A DNA stretch of 64,000 nucleotides from Rhizoclosmatium globosum (taxonomy: Eukaryota; Chytridiomycota; Chytridiomycetes; Chytridiales; Chytriomycetaceae), in the NCBI GenBank assembly GCA_002104985.1, contig MCGO01000072.1:148204-212203 (forward strand), given 5' to 3'. The number at the start of each line of letters is the position of its first letter. Positions within the stretch are counted from its first letter, which is position 1. Shown one piece after another: positions 10,673-20,345 of the stretch. The translations under genes and the position numbers were made by a program. Below the pieces are notes generated by a model that saw only the letters and a list, made by a program, of their open reading frames with translations, made no database searches and was not told the DNA's origin.

Positions 10673-12665
10673 TTACTGTTCCTCCTGCGCTTGACGCTCC
10701 CGAGCCTCTTGCTACACAGAAAAAGTCAGCTCAAAAACCGTACACACACAAAAGAAACACAAAACTTTTACCTGATACTTGACAACAGTCCAATCAAACA
10801 CATAATCATAATGGAACCCTTCCCTCACAAACAAGTCCCTGAAAATCTTTCTCAAGTAGCTGTAATCCGGTTTATCGTCGAACCGCAGGGACCGCGTGTA
10901 ATTCAGGTACACGACAAATTCGTTCGGGAAGCCGCGGCATAGGTGGTCTGCTGGGGTTGTCATTTTCTTTTCCATGATTCGGTCGTATTTTTGTTTTTTG
11001 GTGGCTGCTTTGAGGCCTTGCCAGGGGAGGGAGCCGCGGCAAAAGTACATTAGGACGTAGCCGAGGGATTCTAGGTCGTCTCGTCTTGATTGTTCTTTTT
11101 TTGGTTTTTGGAGGGAAAGGTGCAGGTGTTTAGTCCGAATATAGAAAAGGAAGACAAGACTCACCAACTCCCAAGTGTGTGTTGATGGACACATATCGCG
11201 CTGTTCCAGTCAAGTTCTTGTTCTCTTTGTATGGGATATGCAGGTGTGTCTTTGGGTCTCTGTACTTTTTGGCGAGTCCAAAGTCAATGACATTGACTTG
11301 GTTCCCTCGTTTCCCGAGCCCCATCAGAAAGTTGTCTGGTTTGATGTCACGGTGGATAAAATTTTTTGAGTGGATGTATTCGATTCGAGAGAGCTGTGCG
11401 GGAGGTGGAAGGGTTAATAAAGAGGGTTTTGAGTGATAAGGAGAGGAATGGATATGGACTTGAAGGTGTTGTTTATCATCTTCGATAGTAAGGTCTCGCT
11501 TGTAGAGGGTATTGGTGTTGCAGCAAAGTTCAATACAGCAATTGAGGGGTGGAAAGCTGCCCACGTGTCCGATTCTAGATTGACAGCAATTGACGAAGAT
11601 CCAGATATTTGACCCCACTACTTTGTCACAAGATCACACGACACTTAATTTTTGTGGAATAATGCCGGGTAACATGCAGATCGGCATGAGAAAATCGCTG
11701 CGCACTTGGCCAACATATCCACCTCTAGTCTGCATCATCCAGCATTTTGAAGCATAGATTGCGTCATTCTCTGATAGACTTTGGAGGTTCCATGTAATAT
11801 CCTGGTTTCTAGACTCCCGCTGATGACACTCAAGTTAACGCAAGTATTACCAGTTGATCGGCGAGCAACAGGACAGTTTTGAGAGAGAATTTACGTCCAC
11901 AGAAGTTGAATAAGTCTTCGAGAGACGGGCCGAGCAAGTCGACCACCATGCAATTGTATCCAGCTTCCACGCCAAAGTATCGGACGAATGGGATTCCAAC
12001 TAGATTTGATAGTCAGTAACCTTGTTTTACAGGATAGATGCTCATGAATAGGATAGAATAACGGTTTGGAAGTGTCTCCACACGAAAACCCGGCCAAGAG
12101 CATTTGTCCCCCTTCCCAGGCAATAACCCCTTCACTAAATCCAGACTAATATTCCCCGACAGTTTCCGAGAGTGCAACCCATTCGTCCCAGTTCATTTTC
12201 GCAGCAAGGAAGCCACCCAAATGAGCGCACACCAAATCGCCCTCCAAAGACTAACCACCACCGGCGAGCGACTTGTAAACACGTGCTTCGTACTCCAATT
12301 GCGGATGTTTTGCGCGGACCGATTCGAGTTTGACTGCGACTTCTTCGCCATTGATTGTGTTGGTTCCTGTTTGTGTTCTGGGTTAGCCGCCTGTTCCTAG
12401 GCCCTTCTTCCTAGGCCCTTCTTCCCTAGGACACAAGAGAGAGTGTCCTAGCAAGAAAGCAAGTCCTAGGCTCCTAGGCTCCTCTCCTAGTAAAAAACCA
12501 CCACCACCAAAAACACAAACCTAGGAAAATATCGCCAAACGACCCACTTCCGATTTTGCGGCCCAGTCTGTACTTTCCGCCAATCCCAAGTTCGGTCAGT
12601 GGATGTGGTTGGTTTGCTGCAGGAAGTCCGGGGGCGGCGGACGCGGAGCCGGGGGGGCCTTGCAT
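10673..12665 (-). CDS. HRR25: Casein kinase 1 (delta/epsilon, Hrr25/Hhp type)
   Basis: Six exons on minus (12665-12521, 12366-12256, 11999-11851, 11393-11165, 11094-10772, 10711-10673) give 331 residues with all phases consistent. It is a Ser/Thr kinase. Visible are the glycine loop [18 protein letters not shown] with the ATP-site Lys, HRDIKPDN, the DFG of [14 protein letters not shown], the CK1 signature SINTHLG in place of APE, and [13 protein letters not shown]. The C-terminus stops soon after YDYVFDW, with a short Gln/Glu/Arg tail ([12 protein letters not shown]), so the long regulatory tail of Hrr25 or CK1 delta is missing in this model. A downstream extra exon cannot be excluded because CAGTAAAA at the stop could act as a splice donor. 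Intron 1 is packed with CCTAGG motifs (see the repeat entry). Confidence 0.93.
12396..12525. repeat. CCTAGG motif cluster in intron 1 of casein kinase 1
   Basis: Perfect CCTAGG hexamers lie at about 12396, 12410, 12425, 12465, 12473 and 12520, with partial CCTAG at 12447 and 12486. Two are in a 14-bp tandem (CCTAGGCCCTTCTT twice) and two in an 8-bp tandem (CCTAGGCT twice). The last copy overlaps the splice donor of the first exon (CCTAG/GT on minus). The hexamer is palindromic, so both strands carry it. Confidence 0.8.
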
Positions 12666-12782
12666 TTCTTTTTTGGCGTTTTGGTTGGTTGGCTTTTGGA
12701 GAAAGAGAGTGAAAGAAGAGAACAGTCACAGTAGTGAAAAAATAGAATTAAAAAACAAATAAAAGAATTGTTTATTAGAAGG

Positions 12783-14904
12783 TTAAGCGTACTTGCTTAG
12801 GGCTGAGGACAGGATGCGTCGCTCCTCAATGCGTACAGTCAGCGCCCATCGCTTTGGAGTGTACTCCTTCGCGTCCTTTACGAAAAACGTTAGCTTCTTT
12901 CAAAGAGTAAATCAACTAGAAACTTACAGTAAGCGCTTGCAACTCAGATGCCTCAGCATCTCCGTCTGTTCCTTCATACCTTGCAAGTCTCTGAACTGCT
13001 GCTGAATTCAACAAAGCAGTAATTTGCTGAATAATAGGCTTCTCAGTCGCTTTTACAGGTGCTGCTGATTTACCGCCCTTCTTGGTCGCTGTTGCAGTCC
13101 AGGATACCAATCCAGTCTCGCAAATGTGGCGAATGTACTTCTTGACAGACTCCTCATCCTTTGTGAATGTCTGGAACGCTTTGGCGTCAAGAAGAAGGAG
13201 GTGGAGGAACGCAATCAAGTGTTTGGAGGCTGTGCCGTCGTTTGTGAAATGGAACACATCGTTTTCCTTGATGAGAGAACGCGCAGACTTGTCTTTGGAA
13301 TCTTGATTGTTTTCATCATCATCGGAATCTTCAGAGTCGGACCAATCGATTTCATTGTCTCCGTCTTCTTGATCAGAGTCATCGTCATCGTCTTTCGGGC
13401 GAACGATAAAGTCCACAACCTTGCGTCCAACTTCTTTCCAGAAGAGACACCGTTCAGTCAATGTCTTTTCGCCAATCTGTTCACCAACGGTTTCGAGAAG
13501 GTAGTCCAAATCGACTTGAACGTTATTGTTTGGGTTGTCGATTTCAGCGAATCCGTACAAGTTGAGAAGCTTTGCGTTCGTGTGGTCACCGTAAATGTTG
13601 AAGATTTCGGCGTTTGGTTTCACAGGACGCACGACAGTGATTTCGAGGGAGTCTTCTTGTTCCTCTTCCTCTTGGTCGTTTCTGGATCGCTGATGCTGCT
13701 GTGGACCGTTGGCAGATTTCTTGGCAGCACCCTTCTTTTTCCCACTCTCCACAAGTTCAGGGATAGGTTCCTCCAACTTGTACAGCCAATCATCCCCACC
13801 TTCTTCCTCCTCCTCGTCCTCATCCTCCCACTCCTCCCCTTCCACCTCCTCATCCTGCACCTCCAAAAACAACTTGATCAAATCATCCTTGTACAAACAA
13901 GCCCCAATCCTCGACGCATCCACACCCATCTCACCCATCATCCGTTTCAAATCCTTCACACTCAACCCCTTCAACTCCTCCGCCGTAACCTTCCCCTCAT
14001 CCTCCCCATGCTCATGTCCATCCCCACCACAACACCCACCCTCATGATCATGCTCATGCCCCTCCCCTCCCTCCCCATCCTCATCCTCCTCATCCTCCTC
14101 CAAACAATCACACCCCCCTTCAACAGCCCCACAATAAACACAAACATCCCCATCCCCCTCAATATGCACACTCTCCTTCCCACTCCGATGATTAAACAGA
14201 TCCGCAAGCGGGACAAGCGCGTCCCCGTGAAACGCATCGACCCCAAACGCTCTCGACGTCACGATCGACGTGCACTCCCTGAACTCCTTGTACCAGTCCT
14301 CCGGGCTGCGGGGCGGGAAGAGGAGCGGGTGGGCGGTGAGGAAGGGGTGGACGAGGGTTGTGAAGTCGGAGTGGAGGGAGTCTGTGTATTCTTTGAAGGG
14401 TGTGTCTGTTGGGGTGAGGAGGGAGAGGGAGTCGGAGTCCCAGAAGAGGGGGGTTGGTGCGTGGTGGGGGAGGGTTGAGATGTAGCCGGACCAAGGGGTT
14501 GGGTTGTTGCGGGTGAGTTGGGTGCGTTCGAAGAGGAGGGCGATGGTTAGTGCTAGGGTTCCGGTGAAGCATTCTTCTTCTGTTGTGGTTTTAGAAGGTA
14601 GATATTGGTTTTTAGAAACGTGTTTTTAGGTTTAGATGATAGGGAGGGGTGTACCAATTAGATCACTGATTCCACTGTTCTTTGCACTTAAACAAGCCAC
14701 TTTTGGGATTGTAGCAATAACTGTATCTTGTTTAAGGGGAATCTTGTTTGCAGTTACGTGGAATTCGTTTGAAGGGGAGCAGTGGATCGTCATTAAACTC
14801 GAGTTGAAGGAGACTTTCTGTTCCTTGAACCAGCGAAGGAGAACATCTTTTTGTGACGAAGTCGATGTGCTTGGCTTCTTTGGTGCTGCTTTCTTTGGGC
14901 CCAT
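12783..14904 (-). CDS. SET-domain protein lysine methyltransferase (Rkm/SETD6-like) with large acidic insertion
   Basis: Three exons on minus (14904-14655, 14579-12928, 12875-12783) give 664 residues. The family methylates lysines on ribosomal and other proteins with S-adenosylmethionine (established). Residues 1-83 hold the start of the SET fold (DTVIATIPK). Then come GYISTLP, VTSRAFGVDA and PLADLFNHR (FNH about 212-214), matching the catalytic NH motif. FNIYGDHTNAKLLNLYGF (about 411-428) is the late SET motif, followed by a Rubisco-LSMT substrate-binding-like C-terminus. Between FNH and IYG lie about 195 residues where relatives have a few tens. They comprise a Cys/His cluster (CVYC, CDC, HEHDHEGGCC), acidic runs and a SAP-like helix pair (LSVKDLKRMMGEMGVD, KDDLIKLF). 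A second acidic run (about 480-510) lies in the C-terminal part. The start shares a 199-bp divergent promoter with the Ctr-like gene. Confidence 0.85.
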
Positions 14905-15103
14905 TGTTGAATTGGGACTTTGTTTGACGTTGAATTCAAAAAGAAAAAAAGAAAGAAGAATGTAGAACTAATAACTGCAGAAGAAATAGATTATTATTCT
15001 CTGTATATACATTCGTTCTTCTTCCATTTGTTAATTTGTCTATTAAAAGTAAACCAAGCAATTGATGTCTCCCTTCCACCTCTTTCTTTCACCAAATTCG
15101 AAC

Positions 15104-16557
15104 ATGTTTTGGATCCTCATTATTGTTGGACTGAGTGCATCGGTTGTGGTGTCGCAGCCAGCTGATTCGTGCATCTTTGATCCAGTTGAGTAGTCTTGTT
15201 CTTGAAGGTATCCTTGTACTCACACTCACTCATTCAGACCCGTCCTCACTGTGTCTCCTTCACTCTTCCATCGAAACAAGTTGAATTAATGCTACAGGAT
15301 GTCTGCACATCACAGCCTTCTCTTCCAGGTATCCATTCGCTCCACCCTACCACAACCTCCACCTCTTTCAACACTGACTAAGCATAATACCCAACAATAC
15401 ATCCAATAATACTTAATTATACCAGAATGCACCCTAAACCGCCTCTGTTCCGCATCTCCAACCTCCTCGCGCCTTTGCACATCCCAATTCCACCTGCTTC
15501 GCTCCTCCTGCCTCTCCCTTCCCTCCGAACGCGGCTGTCGAACAATTTCCCTTCTCTGTCGCCCCGCATCCCTCGTATCCCAATGCACCCTCGAATTCAA
15601 GATTCCCGCATTATCCTCCCTCACAGATTCCATCTCTGCTGCGTGTAACGTAAAGTGGGATAAACAATTGTGTGGGCGGATAGATGATAGGGACCCGTTA
15701 GTGCAGTTACATACGCTTTGTTTGGATTCGGTGAGGAAGTCGGCGCCTGCTTGTGCGTCTACGGTTTCGCTTTGTGGTGTTGATGTGACGGCGTCAACGA
15801 AATTGGTTGGGTTGCCGTGTGTCGTGGAATCGAAGGGGATTACACCGTTTTTGCATTCTACGTTCAGTGGGGATCATGTCTTGTTTGAGTGGGGGACTGT
15901 GGAAAGTTTCTTTGATTATGGGGTTGTTGTCGCGGCTGCGGTTTTTATTGGATTGCTTTATGAGTTGGTGATTGCGTTGAGGAGGGGGTGGGAGGAAAAG
16001 TGGGTTGAGGAGTTGCGCGCAGAGGTTGTTTTGCCAGGTGAGTTTTCTTCAGGAGCTATTGAGTGAGAGGAGCAAGTGGAGCGTTATATTAGCAAGTGAT
16101 GGAACGATGAAGAGGGTGGAAACGATAGGAGATATTCCAGGCCCTGTAATAGCTGGCGAGAAAGTCACAGCCGACTCAAATGGAACTACACATTAAATAA
16201 GGGGCTATAAATAGACTCTCATTAAATGCTTATATTTAAACAGATTCCATCCAAGATGCACCCGCTCTTGACACACAAGAAACACCAGCGACAGATGCAG
16301 AAGCAGCCCCACTTTTACAAGGATCCACCACTCAACCATCCCTATTCCAACGCATGCGAACACAAATTCGAAACAGAGTATACGTCTCATACGTGATAGT
16401 CACTCGTCAAGTCCGAGTCCGAGGACTCCGATCACTCCTGAAAGCTTTGGAAGGAATAGCATTGGTAGCAGTCGTACTGCTTGTCGCCACGTTCAATAGC
16501 GTGCTATGTTTGGCGGTTGTTGCTGGGTTGGCTGCTGGTGCCTTTTTGTTTATTTGA
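15104..16557 (+). CDS. Ctr-family (copper transporter-like) membrane protein with Cys-rich ectodomain
   Basis: Four exons (15104-15184, 15238-15328, 15426-16037, 16244-16557) give 365 residues. The N-terminus is a signal peptide (MFWILIIVGLSASVVVSQ). A roughly 175-residue lumenal part follows with about 16 Cys. Then come FLHSTFSGDHVLFEW and a first membrane helix DYGVVVAAAVFIGLLYELV, as in the Ctr start (LFEW...LYE). A cytosolic loop with acidic and basic residues leads to two final helices joined by ATFNSVLCLAVVAGLAAGAF. The last helix keeps the GxxxG (GLAAG) of Ctr TM3. The TM2 position that carries the MxxxM copper filter in Ctr1 reads VVLLVA here, so both Met are gone. Copper uptake is therefore not assured; a regulatory or assembly role is an alternative. 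It is divergent with the SET gene. Confidence 0.75.
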
Positions 16558-17411
16558 TGATTGTGAGTTACCCTGATGAATATAGCAACATGCATGTTGC
16601 ACCATATTGTGCAATTCTGATGTCCACAGTTCTATGAACAGTTTTCGTTCAATGGAACACTGAGTGTCGGTCATAATCAACATTTTCAGAAACACAACAG
16701 ACACAGCTCGGAACCAGGACCACGGCAATCCCCAATTGTGTTGTCGGTTTCGTTGAGACGAAAGAATGTCTATGAGAGGAAATAACAAATGGTCACTGGC
16801 ACTTTGAGCATTGTAGAGAACGAAAAGGAAGCTACTCAACGCATCATACCATGCACTTTGAGAAAGAAGAGTCAATCTGTAATATTTGATCTATCTGATC
16901 GCATTTATCCACAGAAAGCGGGTGTGGGCACCTTTACGCGTCGCCATTGGTTGTTTTCCTTCCGAATCCCACTTCAAGTTCACTTCAAGCCGCACAAGGT
17001 CAAGACTTTAAAAAGTCCTCAAGGTCAAGAGCAAAGGAACACAGTAATAGAGAGTTGGCTTGTGTACATTCTTGGTGGTTTGGCGAAATAACACAATTTA
17101 ATCAAACCTTTCTTTGCCAGCACGCAGTGAGTAAGCCCACGGTTGACCTTTGTATTTCACAAATTCAAAAGACTTTCTTCCTTTCATATTTAAGCCGTTC
17201 TAGCTTGTACCTCTCCTCTACTTCTACTGCACGTTATGACAGTGTTTCCCCATCAAATCCATCAAATCCAGTTTGGTGCGTGCTTCACCCAGTGTCTAAA
17301 TCTCCAAGACCAAGAAAGAAAATTTTGGAAGAAAAGAGGCACGCACCTTCCATCCGAATTACAAAACGGAGATTTGGCCGGTTGGGGAAAAGAAGACTCG
17401 AAAGACAAACC
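16558..17411. other. Intergenic region upstream of the first phosphatase gene
   Basis: About 850 bp. No gene is recognised. A cluster of AAGGTCAAG-like direct repeats (about 16996-17030, GGTCAAGAC and GGTCAAGAG) and TTGACC at about 17142 might be regulatory. This is weak and given only as seen. Confidence 0.4.
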
Positions 17412-19841
17412 ATGATTTTGGGTAACTTGATCCTTGCTACGTCCGCCATGGCTGCGGCCAGAGTATCCACCTACTTTGATGCTTTGGTGATTGGAGACTG
17501 GGGAAGTGAGTATTACCTACTTGTTTGGGATCGTGATGGATTGATTAGTAGTGGGACTTGAGACTGATATCGTTCAATAAGACCCACAGGCTGCCTGGAC
17601 TGCCAACGTCTCTGCTGTTGCTTCTCAGATGAACACCTGGGCTGGAAAGAAGGGATCTGCTGTGAGTATTCATTTGAACTTTGACAAGTGTATTTGTGAT
17701 TATGCTCACAACTAACCAATCGCACCTTTGCATTCCAGGCCATTATCAATGTTGGAGACAACTTCTACGCCGGTGATGCCAACGGAAAGTACTCTAGCGA
17801 AGCTGTCAACTCGGCCACCGACTCAAAGTGGGTTGACATCTGGTCCAACGTCTACAACGGCGACAACATAAAGAACCTTCCTTGGTGGGGTGTTCTTGGA
17901 AACCACGATTGGTACTTGAAGAACTCATTCACGTACGAGTTGAACCACATTGACCCACACTGGGTTATCCCAGACTTGTTCTACACCAAGCGTGTCCAGG
18001 TTGATGCTGGAATCTACGCGACCTTCATCTTTATTGAGACCGACTTGATGCAATACGGTTACGGAGGTTCAACCAAGGCTGCTGCCAAGGGAATGCAGCC
18101 ATCTTTCGCTGCTCAAGGATGGACCAACGGAACCAACACTGTTGAGAAGCAGTTGGCTTGGATCGAGAACGCTGTCCAGGCTGCCAACAACGATGCTTAC
18201 ATCTTCATCATGGGTCACCACCCAATCTACACTTGTTACAAAAAGCCTTCTGACTGGAACAACGACCCAGCTGTTTTGTCTTCCCTCAAGTCTTTGCTCA
18301 CCATTGTCAACAAGTGGAACGTTTCTGCTTACTTCAACGGTCACCAGCACTGTGAGTCTTGGCACACATTTTATACGAATTCACGCTTAACTTAACTATT
18401 TGCATTCTTAGCTCTTGCTGGTTACGTCACCAACAACGGAAACACTTTGCAAATCCAGTCCGGATCTGGAGGTCAATTGGACGGTACCTGCACTGACACC
18501 TTCCCTGACACCAAGACCTACACTGTCGGTGGAGAGTACCTTACCCCAGGATTCGCCCACTTGTTTGTCAACAGCTCTATTGCCTCCGTTGATTTGATTG
18601 ACTTGAAGGGTTCCGTTATCGCCTCCTACTCTGTTGCCCCACGTGTCCCAGTCACTGGAGTTTCCGCTGATGCCACTTACTTGACTGCCGCCACTGACCC
18701 AGCTGTCCACTTCATCAAAGCTGCTGTTCCAGCTGAGGCTGGTTTGGACTTGCTCGTTATTGGAGACTGGGGTAACTACGCCAACATCAAGGACCAAAAG
18801 AAGGTTGCCGATGTCATGGACAAGTGGGCTGCTGCCTACGGATCCTCTGCCGTCCTCGCCCTTGGTGACAACTTCTACGCCACTGCTAACACTTCCTACA
18901 ACTACGAGGGAGTTAAGGAGGCTAACGACAAGAAGTTCGTTGACTTATGGTCCGCCGTCTACTCTGGAAAGGCTCTTTCTCAGCTTCCATGGTGGATGAT
19001 TCTTGGAAACCACGATTGGTACTTGAACAACTCCCAGATCTACCAGATGCAATACAACCACCCCAACTGGCAGATTCCAGACTTCTTCTACACCAAGCGC
19101 GTCCAAATCGACTCTGGAGTCTTTGCCTCCTTCATCTTTATCGAGACTGATTTGCTCAACTACGGTTGGAACTCTACCAAGAACGACCTTGGCCGTAACT
19201 TCAAGCTCCAAGGTTGGGACGCTACCACTGCCAAGAAGCAGCTCGCCTGGTTGGACTCTGCTCTTGCTGCCGCCAACAACGACCAATATGTCTTCGTCAT
19301 TGGACACCACACTGGATTCGCCTGTGGTAGTGATGTTTCTGGCTCCGTTAACATGGCTGATGTCACTGCCCTCGTCAACAAGTGGAACGCGACTGCCTAC
19401 GTCAACGGTCACCACCACACCTTCGCTTACTACTACACCAACAAGGGTAACACCCTCCAGGTTCAGACCGGAAACGGTGGTAACACCGACAGTGGATTGT
19501 GTGTCCCATCTTCCTCTGCCCCAGGACAAGAGCTTACCAACACTTACGGTTTCGCTCACTTGCGTATTACTGCTACCGCTGCTGCGTTCGATTTTGTCAC
19601 TGAGAACAACGAGGTTGCGTTCACTGCCTCTATTGGACAGAGAAAGCCTGCTAACGCTGTTGCCGACACAACCAACTTGCCACCAGCTGGAGACGTTTCC
19701 ATCCACTTTGTTGACCCTCTCAAGGCTACTGTATCTGCCACTGGAGGCTACGTTGCTCCACCAGCTTCAGCTTTGTACTCTGCCGCTGACAAGGTTGCTG
19801 CTTCCCTGGTTATTTCTGCCATTATTGCGTTGATGCTTTAA
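17412..19841 (+). CDS. Secreted, probably GPI-anchored tandem double-domain purple acid phosphatase (copy 1)
   Basis: Four exons (17412-17505, 17582-17661, 17739-18351, 18412-19841) give 738 residues. A signal peptide (MILGNLILATSAMAAA) leads two metallophosphoesterase domains (about 20-360 and 375-690). Each keeps all five metal-binding blocks of tartrate-resistant (purple) acid phosphatases. Domain 1 has GDWG (28-31), GDNFYAG, GNHDWY, GHHP and GHQH; domain 2 has GDWG (about 380), GDNFYAT, GNHDWY, GHHT and GHHH. These bind a dinuclear Fe/metal centre that cleaves phosphomonoesters (established). The C-terminus ends in a Ser/Ala-rich stretch and a hydrophobic tail (AASLVISAIIALML), typical of GPI anchoring. 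N-glycosylation sites are present. A paralogue with identical exon layout follows on the same strand. The role is probably external phosphate scavenging. Confidence 0.92.
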
Positions 19842-20345
19842 ATTTTGGTGTTGATACGTTGATTAGTTAGTTGTTCGTAATAAATAGAGATTGCATATAT
19901 TACAGCCTTTGTTTCGATTCGATTTATTTACAAGTAAATTGTGGTGTGTGTGAAAAGAGGCATATGCGCCATTAGGGTTTGATGACAATTACAAATGGCA
20001 GAGACTGCTGGAATCTCAATGACAGTTGAAATTATTATGTCGCTTGTAAGAAGTTTAGTCTATGGAATCATCTACCTGTCAAGACTTTGCCGGAGAGCAT
20101 TGAAGAATGTCAAGCAATCTGTCATTCACCGCCAAGTTTGACAGGTTGACAGTGAATGCTATGGAAAACAATTTGAAGGGATATCAAATTTATGGTATAT
20201 GAACTTCCTTGCTCACAAATCATTAAATTTTCGCCTTTTGGTAAGCCCTGATTAATATCCAAATTGGCACGCGCCGACCTTTTGCACCTTTCATGGAGAT
20301 GGTCCTGATAAAGTCGAAGCAACAGAAAACTGTCTGCCAAACACG
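19842..20345. other. Intergenic region between the two phosphatase genes
   Basis: About 500 bp. It holds the 3' flank of copy 1 (AATAAATAG at about 19880, a likely poly(A) signal) and the promoter of copy 2. A TTTGACAGGTTGACAG element lies at about 20137. No gene is seen. Confidence 0.5.

Noticed and set aside
13126..14478. A 450-codon open frame on plus opposite the SET gene
   Set aside because: It is a mirror of the biased codon use of the SET gene and has no family, while the minus frame is clearly a SET protein.
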